DNA of 64,000 nucleotides, from NCBI GenBank assembly GCA_958009055.1, contig OY253662.1, forward strand, positions 310,001 to 374,000. The letters are read 5' to 3'. A program made the position numbers and the translations under genes. Each line of letters begins with the position of its first letter. The stretch's first letter is position 1. Positions 1 through 9,964 of the stretch are shown in pieces. The notes below the pieces were generated by a model. The model did no database searches. It had not been told where the DNA came from and saw only the letters and a program-made list of their open reading frames with translations. Source of the DNA: Choricystis sp. odSpoLacu1. Its lineage: Eukaryota > Chlorophyta > Trebouxiophyceae.

Positions 1-46
1 TTCTGCCCGCTCCTGCGCCCCCGCCCCCGCCCACCACAATCTCACG

Positions 47-223
47 ATGGCCGGCGCCAAGAAAGGCGCCACCTTCCTCGTCAAGCTGCTGTCCACAGCG
101 GGGACAGGCTTCTTCTACGTCAAACGCAAAAACGCGCGCACGCTGCCCGGCAAGCTGCAGTTTGTCAAGTACGACCCCCGCGTGCGGCGGCACGTGCTGT
201 TCAGCGAGACCAAGCTGAAGTGA
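47..223 (+). CDS. MRPL33: mitochondrial ribosomal protein bL33m
   Basis: Encodes a 58-residue basic protein of the large mitochondrial ribosomal subunit. The sequence [12 protein letters not shown], then [12 protein letters not shown] and the ending VLFSETKLK follow the bL33 family pattern (GTG..Y...KN, L.KYDP..R.HV.F.E.K), and the length matches the short bacterial/mitochondrial L33 form. The start is the first ATG, and the reading frame is open to a TGA stop. No transit peptide is visible, as is usual for L33m because its basic N-terminus serves for import. Only 46 bp of upstream sequence lie inside the window, so an upstream exon cannot be excluded. It converges on IBA57, whose stop lies 55 bp away. 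Confidence 0.9.
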   Translation: MAGAKKGATFLVKLLSTAGTGFFYVKRKNARTLPGKLQFVKYDPRVRRHVLFSETKLK

Positions 224-277
224 ATGAGATATTAAGTGTGTGTTTTTTGCGGTGGTAAAAAAAAAACTGTAACAAAA

Positions 278-1355
278 CTAGTCCCTGCCCTCGTTCAGCC
301 CACTCCACTCTGCAGGCCACCACGCCGGCACCGACGGTACAAGACCTCCCTGGCCACCCTCCTCAAACGATAGCACGGTGCCCGCCGCTGCAGCCGGCAG
401 GGCGGCATCGAGGCGAAGCAAGGCTAAGCCGACGCGCGCGCCCACGTGAGCGGCCACTAGCCGCCCCGCGGGGCGGCTGGTGCCGGGTCCCGGGGCCAGA
501 GATGTGCCCAGGGGAGGCAACCAGACATTGCTGGACGTGGACGCGCCGTCTGGCGGCACCAGGCTCACCGGCATGACCCGCTTCCTCACCTCCCCGCGAA
601 AGTGGGCGCGCGCCACCAGCTCCTGGCCCACGTAGCACCCCTTGTCGAACGCGATGGCAGCCAGCCCATCCAGGCAGGCTTCCAGGGGGGTGCCGCGGCC
701 GGGGTCTAGGTCAGGGCCTTCGGGGACGCCAGCGCGATAGCGTGCGCGCGTGTAGGCTGCCTCCCCTCCCCCTGCCTCACTCAGGCTGCCTCCCTCCGCG
801 CTGGACACCAGGCCGCGCACGCCCAGGGCGGCCACGCCGCGCGCTTCGGCCGGCCAGGCGGCCGTGGCGGGTGGAGACGGGTCATCGCCCTCCCCACCTG
901 CGATGCTCGCCCACACCTGCCACTCGCCGCTGACGTCCGCCACGTCCACGGACGCACGCAGCTTGTAGCGTCGCAGCAGGGCTAGGACGCTGTCCGCGGT
1001 GGCGGCATCCACGTCGGCCAGGAGGGTGGGGTTGGTGGGGGTGGGGGTGGGTGAATCATCGCGCCGGTGCAGGAAGAAATCGGACACCACCCTCCCCGCG
1101 GGCGTCAGCAGGGCGGCTGCGAGGGGGGGGGCGCCTACAGGTTGCAGGCGGGTGACGTCGTTGGTGAGCAGGCCCTGTGTGTGGGAGGAGGGAGGGACAG
1201 CGTGTGAGGGATGGGCGCGCAGGTGAGGAAGCGAGCCCGAGCGATGCCTTGTCCACTACACACCAAACCACCCGTGCCTGCAAAAAGTGGACCACGTCGT
1301 CCCCGGCCAGGCGCAGAACGCGGCGGGACGTCAGGCGGGCGACGACGGAGGGCAT
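278..1355 (-). CDS. IBA57: IBA57/YgfZ folate-binding iron-sulfur cluster assembly protein
   Basis: Folate-binding GcvT-like protein needed for maturation of mitochondrial [4Fe-4S] proteins. The YgfZ signature KGCYVGQE lies about two-thirds along and is followed by ARAHFRGEVRKR, a strong family match. Two exons: 1355-1278 (VARLTSRRVLRLAGDDVVHF then LQ) and 1174-278, starting GLLTNDVTRLQ. Joined they give about 324 residues, ending in TAG. The family alignment (FLQ-GLLTND) places the donor at CAG|GC, a non-canonical GC-AG intron; the only in-frame GT alternative adds Ala-Arg. The ATG lies directly before the conserved domain, so no obvious mitochondrial presequence is encoded. Divergently transcribed from the gene at 2106. 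Confidence 0.88.
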
Positions 1356-2105
1356 TGGGCGGGAGGGAGGGTCACGCGCGTCGGTCGGCAGAGGCGAGGC
1401 TACGCAGCACGGAGCGGGTGTGTGCAGGGGATGGGGGGCGGATGAGCCCCTGGGCAGCGTGCGGCTGCGCCAATGCGCTTGAAACAAAAAAAGGAAGAGG
1501 AGAGTGCAGACGCGCAAAAAATGTCGCGCACTCTCGGCGGGAGAAAGTGGTAAAACACCGCTGAACTCGCCCCGCGCGCCCCCCCCCCCCCCCTCCTCCC
1601 GTGGCTGCAGCAGCCTGTGCGAGGCGGGGTCAATCCCTCTTTTTCTCTCGCGTCCTTGACCAGGGGCGACGAGCAGGGAGGGACGCCAACCGCTGGTCCC
1701 GACGCTCGGGGCCGCGGCTTTTAACCAATTGTCAGGTGAGCGAAAGGGCCGCGATTTCGGGGCTGTGGCACTCCCGTGCGCCACGTGAGACTGCGGCACA
1801 ACTCCAGCTAACCAGGGCCGCCATCGCGCGAGAGAAAGCTGCGTGATGTGGCGGGCGGGCGAGCGCCAAGTGTTTTTTTCCGGCGGTGTGATGCGCCCAC
1901 GCCGACGCCCCGGCCAACCGTCCGGGCTCTCCGCCTCTGTCGCGTGCACGCGTGTGATGGTGAAGCGCGTGAGCATGCGTGCGCGCGCTCGGTGCCCCCA
2001 ACAATAGGCCGCGTCGCCGCGATGAGCGCCCCCCCCACACACACTTCAAACCACGCTCTTTCCCACCGTCAGCCCTCCTCTCGACCCGCCACCACACCAA
2101 ACACC
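1356..2105. promoter_or_regulatory. divergent intergenic region, IBA57 / low-complexity gene
   Basis: About 750 bp between two divergent start codons. It holds a C run near 1578 and CA/AC tracts just before 2106. No conserved coding sequence, tRNA or TATA box could be seen. It presumably carries both promoters and 5' UTRs (inference from gene orientation only). Confidence 0.4.
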
Positions 2106-5100
2106 ATGGACCCCTCCCCCTCCCCCTCCCGCTCCGCGTCCGACGATGACGCCGAATACGACCCCCGCGCCGACCGCGCCCGCGGCGGGGGCCGGGGCGA
2201 CGCCTCCACCCCGCGCTCCCACAGCGGCGGGCGCGGGCGCGGCGTGCGCCCCCCCCCCCCCCCCTGTCCGCCTCCAAACGCCCGCGCGACGCGTACGAGT
2301 TTCCGGACGATGACGTGGATGAAAATGCACCGTCTCCTTCCGCCCGCGTGCGGACTGCCTTCGTTGCGGCGGCACCCTCCGTGCTCGCGCCATCGCCCGC
2401 CGCGCGGCCGCCCACCTCGGTCGCCGTGCCGTCCGCCTCGGCCCGCGTGCGCGGCTCGTGCGGCCCCTTCTCCCCCGGCCACCCCGACCACTCGTCGCCC
2501 GCGCCCTCGGGGTCCACCCACAGCGTGGGCGGGCGGGCGGCCGCGCCCGCGGGGGCGGGCCTGTTCTGCATGCTGCTCGGGCGCGAGGGTGAGGAGCAGG
2601 AGGCGCAGGGCGCCGACGCAGGCGACGCGCCACCCCACCCCCCCGACGCGCGCGCCGCCACCCCCGAACGCCCGCGCACCGCGCCTCAGCCCGATGGCGC
2701 CGCGGTGGTCGTGCCTTCTGCGGGCGGGGCGTCGCCCTCGACGCCGCCTGATGATGGTGGCGGCGGCGGCGGGTCGACCGCGCCCCCGCGTCCGCACAGC
2801 GGCGAAGTGTCGTCCCTCTCCGACCGGGGCGCCGCCGCCCTGGCGGCGGGCCGCCCAGCCCCCCCAGCGGCGCGCGACGTTGCCACCTCGCCGCGGCGGC
2901 TGGCGGCTGCCAACGTGGCGACGGGGGCGGGCTCTGCGTGCGCGCGCCCTGTGGCCGCGACGGCTGCCCACCCCCCCACACGCGGCGCTGCGAACGCCGC
3001 CGCTCACGCCGCCCTGCGCGCCGCCGAGCCGCGCCCCCGCTCCTCCGCGCGCGGTGCCTCGGTGCCCGCCTCCTCCGCCTGCGCCTCCGACGGCGTGGCC
3101 ACGGGGTCGGGCTACCGCGGCGTGGCGGTGGCGGTGGGTGCAGGCGCGGCCGGCGTGCCGCCGCCGCGCGATGACGCTAATTCCGCCGCCACGCGCCGCG
3201 TGCCGGGCCTCCAAATCGTGTGCGGCACCACGGTGGCCGCCTTGGCCATCACCACGCGCCGCGTGTCCACCGACGCGGGGTTGGCGGTGCCGGGGGCTGC
3301 GTTCGTTGCTGCCTGCCGTGGCAGCGCGTCTGCCGCCTCCACCCCCTGGCACGCCGACACGCCCGACGGCTGGGACGCCCCCCCGCCCCCCGCCAACAGG
3401 TGGAAGGAAGCCGTACAACCGCGCGCCGTGCGCCCCGACGGCAGCGAGTACTGGGGCGACGGCCTGCGCGCGTCGCTCGTGGCCGCCGACCGGTCGCGCC
3501 GCGGCGACGGCGCTGCGCGCTGCCTGCCCCTGGACGGCCGCCCCGCCCCGGTGACGGGCTCGGGGCCCGTGCCTCCCGTGCCGGCTCTGCCGCCAGGCGT
3601 GGGCGGTGGCGAGCCACGCGTGGCACGGGCGGCGGCGCCACCTGCTGCTTCCGCTGCTGTCGCGCCCGCCGCTGTTGCTCCCCCCACCAACCGCCCCGCC
3701 GGCCTGGCCGGCATGGCCCTGCCCACCACAACGGATGGTCCCGCCCCCTCGGCTGCGTTCGCATTCACGGTGGCGTCTCCAGCCGGCGTGGCTGCCGTCG
3801 CAGCACTGGCCGCCCAAGCGCGCCCCGTGGCCACGGCGCGCTCCCCCGTCCGCCCTGGCGCCGCCTGCGCCGCCACCAGCGGCCTGCGGTCGCCACCACC
3901 ACCCCTGTCGGGGGCGGCGCCACCCTCCGCCCGGCCGTCCCCATTCCTGGCGGCTCTGCCCAACCTGGGCGGGGTGGGCACCCCTGCCTCCCTCAACGCC
4001 ATCGGCGCCCTGGCGTCCGACGTGGGGCCCGACTTTGCGCTGGACCTGGTGGACGAAATTCTGGCAGATGTGGGAGGGGGTGGGGCCGGAGGGCTGCCCC
4101 ACTCATTCGCTTCTGCTGGGGGGGGCGCCGCCGGCACGCCGCGCGACGATGAGGCCGCCTCCCCCGCCACCTGGGCCGTTGCTGGCGGCCGGGGTCGCGG
4201 TCGGGGTGGTTGTGGCCGCGGCCGCGGCCGCGGCCGCGGCGGCCGCGGCGGCCGGGGCGGCCGCGGCGCGGTGGCCGCCGTTGACCCATCCCCGCTCGGA
4301 GGTACCGCGCCGCCACCACCCCCGCCCACCCGCAAACGCCCCACCCCCTACGCCGCCGCCGGCGACGACTCCGCCGGCGACGACGACCGCGACTCCTCCC
4401 CCGGCATCGCGGGCCGCGTGGGGAGGCGACCGCGGCGGGCGACCGTGCCGGGTCATGACGTCGTGCTCGCCCTCGAAGCCGCCCCCACAGACTCGGACGA
4501 CCCCGCTGATGGCGGTGGTCGCGACGGTGGCGCGCGTTACTCCTCGCCCCGCGTCACGCGCAGCAGGGCTGTCGGCGACGGCGTGAGTGCAGGCGCCGCC
4601 GCGCTCGCGCCGCCGCCCGCGCCCCCCGCCCCTGCCGCCGCCCGTGGTCACTGACACTTCCCCGCACCGCCCTCCCCCAACCACCGGCGCCGCCCGGGGG
4701 CGTGGCTGGCGTGGGCGTGGACGTGGATCGCGCGGGCGCGGGCGGTGGACGCCCCAAGCGCGCGCGGCGGCCGCACAGCGACAGCTCGACCGCCTGAACG
4801 AGGCGCGCGCGGCGGGGGGGCTGCCCCCGCTGGGCGAGCTGCCGTCCGACAAGGACGCTGTCAAGAGGTTGTGGTCGCAGGCGGAGGGTGGGGACGGCGG
4901 CGACGGTGGCGGCATGGCTGTCGCTGCAGCGTCGTCGCCCTGGCGGGCCGCGCCCGTCGCCGACGAGCCGGCCGCCGCCGCCGCGTCGTCGCCCGCCGCC
5001 CCCACCGCCCACCCGCCTGCCGCTGACGGCGGAGACAACGACCAGGACATCGGCGCGCCGTCTACCGCCCCCCTGCCCGTCGCCGCCCGCACCCAGACCC

Positions 5101-6210
5101 TCTCCGAGGGGTCTGGTGACTCGGGCGGCAGCGTGGAGCCGTCGTCATCGGCGCGCTCGCGCTCGCCGCGGTCGGCGTCGCCAGCCGCGCGGTCGAGGTC
5201 GCGCACGCCTCGCGCGACGCCGCGCGCGCGGGCGGCGTCGGTGTCGCGCCCGCACGCGTCGCACGACGACGATGGCGATGCGCGCACGCCGCGCCCCGCC
5301 GCCTCCGCCCCCGTCCTCTCCCCCACCGTCGTCATGGGGGGCGACGACCCCGACTCCTCTTTCCTGCGCATCGCGGGGTCGACCGCCCCCGGCAAAACGG
5401 TGAGTGAGGGGGCGACGCTGTCCGAAGCGCGGCGCAGCGCGCGCGACGCTGACGCCGACGCGACCAGCGGCCGCCGCACCGGTGGCGGCGACGACGACGG
5501 CGACGACGGCGAAGAGGATGTGCCCTACGTGTCCCTGCCCTACATGATGAGTGGCGCCGAGGGTGGCGGCGTCGCCGGCGGCGAGAGCGGCGACTCGGGC
5601 GAACCGTCGCGCGCGCGCGCGCGGCGCGGAGCAGAGGCTACGCTCCGCGGCGGCGGCGGCGACAGCGCGCAGCGCGGGGCACGCGTCAGCGTGCGCGGCG
5701 CCTCGCGCGCGGCCGGTCGCCCCGGCGCACACGCTGCAGCAGCCGCCGGCCGAGGGTGGTGGCGCGCGGCCACAGGCGTCGTCTGCGGCGCCCCGTCACG
5801 GAGGCTCGGCCGTCGTGGGCGCCGCCCCCACCCACCGCCCGCAAGACTCGTCCGCGCACCCGTCCCGCCCGCAAGCGTCGTCCCCCGGCGCGCCACGGCC
5901 GGCCGGCCGGTCACTCGGCCCCTTTGTCCCCGCCCCCGTCGCGGGCGCCCCCCCCGAAGACGCCCTCCTGGCCCAAGTCTCCGCCACCCTGGCCTCCCTG
6001 GCGGCCGCGTTGTCCGCCGCGGGCGGTGACCGCGGTCAAGTGCGGGAGGTGCGGTTCGTCGTGCGCCCGCGCGTCCCGCGCTCGGTTGACCTGCTTGAAA
6101 CCCTCTGGTCGTTGTGGGGGGCGGCGCGGGGCGCGCGACTGATGGTGGAGTTGGGCGACCCCGGGGTTGACAACGTGCACGTGCGGCTGCAGAGTGCAGA
6201 GTGGGCGTAG
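2106..6210 (+). CDS. giant low-complexity RGG/Pro/Ala protein, function unknown
   Basis: Not recognised. From the ATG at 2106 (MDPSPSPSRSASDDDAEYDP) to a TAG at 6208-6210 about 1,368 residues are encoded. The protein is rich in Ala, Pro, Gly, Arg, Ser and Asp. Visible elements: an acidic SD-rich start; an RGG/RG box near 4193-4270; a second RG box near 4697-4745 followed by a charged helix (RWTPQARAAAAQRQLDRLNE); SR/SP-rich stretches near 5150-5250; and a compact ordered-looking C-terminus with SVDLLETLWSLWGAARGARL. These suggest a nuclear RNA- or chromatin-associated protein, which is inference only. The frame changes at a 16-C run (2249-2264), near 4620 and in a (CG)n run near 5606-5625; I read these as indels or unresolved introns. 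Exon structure is therefore uncertain. Confidence 0.55.
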
Positions 6211-6627
6211 AGAGAGAGAGAGTTTTGGGGGGTGTTGTGTGTTTCTTCTTTTTTGGTTTCGTCTTCCCCCTTCGTTTCATGTTTCCCTCCACCCAAACGA
6301 CACGCCCCCCCCTTTTTTTCTTGCACGAGCATTTTGTGCTACCCTTGTGAATCAGGGGCACGACGGTTTTGCCGACGCTTCTTTGTGTGAAAAAATGAAT
6401 GCGAAAACAACAGCCCGAAACGGGAAAAGAAAACGTATTCACAGCGACGCAGCGTTTTTCGGCAATCGCGCGCGTCTCTGCGCTCATTCCCCTCGCGCGC
6501 CACGCTCTCGCACCCGTCCGCGCGCCTGCGTGAGTATACGCACACTCCTCCTCACGACGAGGAGAGCGCATACTTTTTTGGCAACAACAAAAAGGGCGCG
6601 CTCCCAAACGAAACAAAAAACAAAACA
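6211..6627. other. intergenic region upstream of the ARG1-like gene
   Basis: About 417 bp between a TAG stop and the next ATG on the same strand. It is markedly more A/T-rich than its flanks, with several T and A runs (6245-6330, 6590-6625). It probably contains the 3' end of the upstream gene and the promoter of the J-protein gene. No RNA gene was recognised. Confidence 0.4.
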
Positions 6628-7910
6628 ATGCCGACACCGACGTCGGCGACCACCACCAGCGTGACCAACGCGTACGCTGAGCTGGGGGTGCCCCCCACCG
6701 CGGACGCGGCCACCATACGCGGTGCGTGCAGTTATGTTTGTGGATTGGAGTTGGGGGGAGGATCATCAACAAAAACGTCGCACTCGCCCCTCACGCTCCT
6801 TTCCCCACACCAGCCGCCTACCGCAAGCTTGCCCTCGCCCACCATCCCGACAAGGGAGGCGCCGCCGATGCTGCTGCGTTTGCGAGGGCGGCCACCGCGC
6901 ACGCGATCCTGGCGGACCCCGCGCGCAGGGCAGCACACGATGCGGCGCTGCGCAGCGGCGGCGGCGCGGCCTCCGAACCCCTTGACAACATCACCGTTGA
7001 CCCCGCCTCCCTGTCCGTCGTGGACGCCGCCTGCCTGTCCCTATTTGCCAAGCTGGGGGTGCGTGTCGCCCACGCGCCGCCGCCCAGCCTGCTGGAGGCG
7101 GCGCGGGTGGGCGACGTGGCCGCGACCCACCTGCCGTGGACAGTCGGCGGCGCGGCCGCAGCCGCCGACGGCGCCACCACCAGTGCCGCCCTCTCCGGCA
7201 CCGTGGACCGCGGCGCCGCCGCCTGGTTCGAGGTGCCCCCTCCGCCGGCTGGCACGTCAGCGTCCGCGTTTGCGGCCTACTCGCGCGGCGGGTCGCGCGT
7301 GCAACTCCTCCTCTTCGAACCCTCCACCACCGCCTCCCCGTCCGGTTGGGACCTCGTCGCCGCCGCTGACTCCACCCCCACCGTGGGTGGCGGCCAGCTG
7401 GCCGCCCTGTTTCCGGGGCTGCCCTTTGCCACGCTGCGACTCGAGCCGCCATCGTCGGCGGCCGCGGCCGACGCGGCGCTCGCCATCGCGGGCGCCACCC
7501 CCGCCGCCCGCGTGCTGAGGTCGCTGGATGGCATGACCCCTCGCGAGACGCTGCCGCTCGTGACGGGGGCATCACTGCTGGCGGTGGTGGGGGGCAACAT
7601 GTGGCGTCGCGCTGCGTTCACGGTGAGAGCCGTGGCTATTGAAGAAGACACGCCGCCAGCAGCCACTGCGGCACCACCAACTCCCATCCGAGACCCGTTG
7701 ACCGCCCTGCGTGCCGCCGAAGACGCCCTCCTGGCCAAACGGTCCAAGCTGGGCGGGCTGGAGGCGGGGTACCGGGCGGCCGAGGCGGCGTTGAAAAAGG
7801 CAGCAGATGAAATCGCGGCGGCAGGCGGCGAGGTGGACGCCCTGCTGGCGGCGCGGGATGCGGCCTACCTGGACGTGCTGGGTCTGCTGCCTGGGCCGGC
7901 CAAAAAGTGA
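6628..7910 (+). CDS. ARG1: ARG1-type DnaJ (Hsp40) protein
   Basis: J-domain co-chaperone. Exon 1 6628-6721, exon 2 6814-7910; donor G|GTGCGT, acceptor CACCAG; 396 residues. The J domain occupies roughly residues 12-80 with helix II AAYRKLALAHHPDKGG containing the HPD motif. The rest follows plant ARG1 (Altered Response to Gravity): a LFAKLGVRV block, a SGTVDRGAAAWFEV block, RSLDGMTPRE, a GASLLAVVGGNMWRRAAF block and a C-terminal coiled coil beginning LLAKRSKLGGLEAGYRAAEA. ARG1 family proteins act in trafficking and gravity signalling in plants; the role in a unicell is unknown. No transmembrane segment is seen. Ends with TGA. Confidence 0.85.
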
Positions 7911-7988
7911 TGGAGAGCGGGGGGTGGTTTAGCTTTTTGTTGGGTTTGGTTGTTAGGACGATTAAAGAAAAAAACAGAAACACACGAT

Positions 7989-8515
7989 TCACTTGGGCAG
8001 CTGGCCCTCACTCTCCGTGGACCGGGGCATCGTCTCCCCCGCCTTCACCAGGCCCGCCAGGGCGGCGTCCACGGCGGCCGCGTTCAGGCCGTCGAGCAGG
8101 GTTTTGGCTTCCGCGCCAAAGTCGTAGCGCGCGATCGCAGCCGCGGCCGCGCCATCAGCTTCGCGCACCAGCAGGGGGAAACCCGGGTTGGCTTTCTTGA
8201 GGTCGGCCAGGGAGGAGGCCAGGAAGTCGCTGTGTGTTTTGGTGGGGGTGAGTGAGTGGGGGTGTGTGCCTGCGTCCGGCTGTGGCGTGTGCCTTGTTTT
8301 CGCTCCACACTCACCGCGCGCCCTTGCTGCCGGGCGACGTAGCGCTCAAGTGTATCCTGTGGGCGGTGGATGGTGGAGAGAGGGGCGTGAGAGAAGGGCG
8401 CGGGGATCGACGCCCCACATTTGGGGTGTGCGCGGCTGCCGCGCACACACTCTCCCCGCGCCCACACGCACCGCAGCTCCTGCAGGTTGCGAGAGAGAGC
8501 ACCGCGCCACGCCAT
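7989..8515 (-). CDS. NDUFA2: NADH:ubiquinone oxidoreductase subunit NDUFA2 (B8)
   Basis: Accessory subunit of mitochondrial complex I with a thioredoxin-like fold. Three exons: 8515-8472, 8356-8315 and 8229-7989 give 108 residues. The reading MAWRGALSRNLQELR, then IHLSATSPGSKGARDF and LKKANPGFPLLVRE matches the family pattern (LREIR.HLC..SPGS.G.R.F....Y..LK..NP..P.LIRE). ARYDFGAE and a C-terminal helix follow. The two internal junctions fall inside codons (phase 2), and both are GT-AG. Terminates with TGA and converges on the ARG1-like gene (78 bp apart). Its start is 106 bp from the divergent strictosidine-synthase-like gene. Confidence 0.9.
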
Positions 8516-8621
8516 GGTGGGAGCAGAGTGAAAGTGGGGACGGGGAGCGCGACGGCAGAAAACAAGTTGAAGTGTGACGAACAAAAACGGCGTTCGCGAC
8601 CGCTGCACTTCCGCACACCCA

Positions 8622-9770
8622 ATGGCGAAGACCACGCGCTTGGGAGCCGCCCTGGCCGTCTCTGCCGCGGCCGTCGCGATCAGCCGAGGCCCACCAGCCA
8701 CCATCAGCCTACCCTCCACCTCCCTGCCGCTGGTGGACGCGCTGGGCGTGCTGGTGACCCCGCTCCCAAGCCTTCCACCTGATACGCTGACTTCGGCCAC
8801 TGTTGTCCCCGGCACAGCGTCCATCACCGGCTGCGAGACGCCGGCAGTAGCCCCCGACGGCACGCTGTACGCGGCTGACCAGCATGGGCGTCTGTTTTCC
8901 GTGCGCCGTGGCGCTGCCACTCTGCTGACCACGCTGCCCGGCCGCCCGCTCGGTGCTGCCGTCACCCACGGCGGCGCCACCCTCATCCTAGCGTCCGCGG
9001 GCGTCGGCCTGCTTTCCGTGGACACGCGCTCCGGCGCTGTCAGCCTGCTGACGGCGGCTGCGAGTGATGGACCCCGCGTGTTGTTCGCCAACACTGTCTT
9101 TCCCCTCGCCAATGGATCCATTCTCTTCAACGACTCCCTGGACGCGCCCCCTCCTCCTCTAGCCACGCCGGGTGCACCCTGGCGCGCGCTGGAGGGGGCG
9201 GCGGGGGCGTTGTTTTCGGGAAGAAAGGCGGGGCGGCTGCTGCGGTTTGACCCTCCAGCAACGACCGTCACTCTTGCCTCCGGCCTCTGGTTCCCCAACG
9301 GCGTCGTGTCCACGGATGGAGGGGAGACTGCAATCGTGGCTGAAACGCATACCGCCCGGCTGGTGCGCGTCCACGTGGCGAGCGGCGCAGTGACAACCTG
9401 GGGCCCGCCGCTGCCGGGGTGGCCAGACGGCCTCGCTCTCTCCCCAGACGGCCGCCGCCTCTACGTCGCCATCGTGGGCGCCCCCCCCAACCCGGCCGCC
9501 CACGCCGACCTGACGCGCCGGCGCTGGCTGCGTGCGATCGTGGCGGCGTTGCCGGCGGCCCTGGTGGACAAGGCCAACCCACCGACCGGGCTGGTGCTGA
9601 TTTTGAACGCGGCGACGGGGGAGGTCGTGGCAGCGGCAGCGGACACAGAAGGCAGAACGGTGGCGGGGGTGACGGCTGCTGTGCCTGACGGGAGAGGAGG
9701 GCTGCTGCTGGGGTCTCTGTCTGCGGAGGGGGTGAGGAGGGTCGCGGAAGACGTCTCTTTCAACAAATAG
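8622..9770 (+). CDS. strictosidine synthase-like / SMP-30 family beta-propeller protein
   Basis: Single-exon 382-residue protein. It has an N-terminal hydrophobic segment (residues about 5-22, LGAALAVSAAAVAISRG) that looks like a signal anchor, followed by repeated beta-propeller blades. Family motifs: a GCETPAVAPDGTLYAADQ blade, GLWFPNGVVSTDG, and GPPLPGWPDGLALSPDGRRL, which is very close to the conserved strictosidine-synthase/APMAP pattern. Plant strictosidine-synthase-like proteins and animal APMAP are ER- or secretory-pathway hydrolase-like proteins; most lack the alkaloid-forming activity, and alkaloid synthesis should not be assumed here. Ends TAG immediately followed by TGA. Confidence 0.82.
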   Translation: MAKTTRLGAALAVSAAAVAISRGPPATISLPSTSLPLVDALGVLVTPLPSLPPDTLTSATVVPGTASITGCETPAVAPDGTLYAADQHGRLFSVRRGAATLLTTLPGRPLGAAVTHGGATLILASAGVGLLSVDTRSGAVSLLTAAASDGPRVLFANTVFPLANGSILFNDSLDAPPPPLATPGAPWRALEGAAGALFSGRKAGRLLRFDPPATTVTLASGLWFPNGVVSTDGGETAIVAETHTARLVRVHVASGAVTTWGPPLPGWPDGLALSPDGRRLYVAIVGAPPNPAAHADLTRRRWLRAIVAALPAALVDKANPPTGLVLILNAATGEVVAAAADTEGRTVAGVTAAVPDGRGGLLLGSLSAEGVRRVAEDVSFNK

Positions 9771-9964
9771 TGATGATGCAAAAGAGTGAAAACTCGAGCT
9801 CACATCGACCCTCCCCCCTCACTCTCTTTTGCCTAGGCCCGCACACCAAATTCTCCGCCTCCCCCTTTTTCCAGCGCCGTCCCACTCCAGATTTCACGCA
9901 CGAAACCGCGTGACGCGTGACGCGCCCCGGGGAGGGCTGGGGCCAACACAGAAAAACACAGAGA

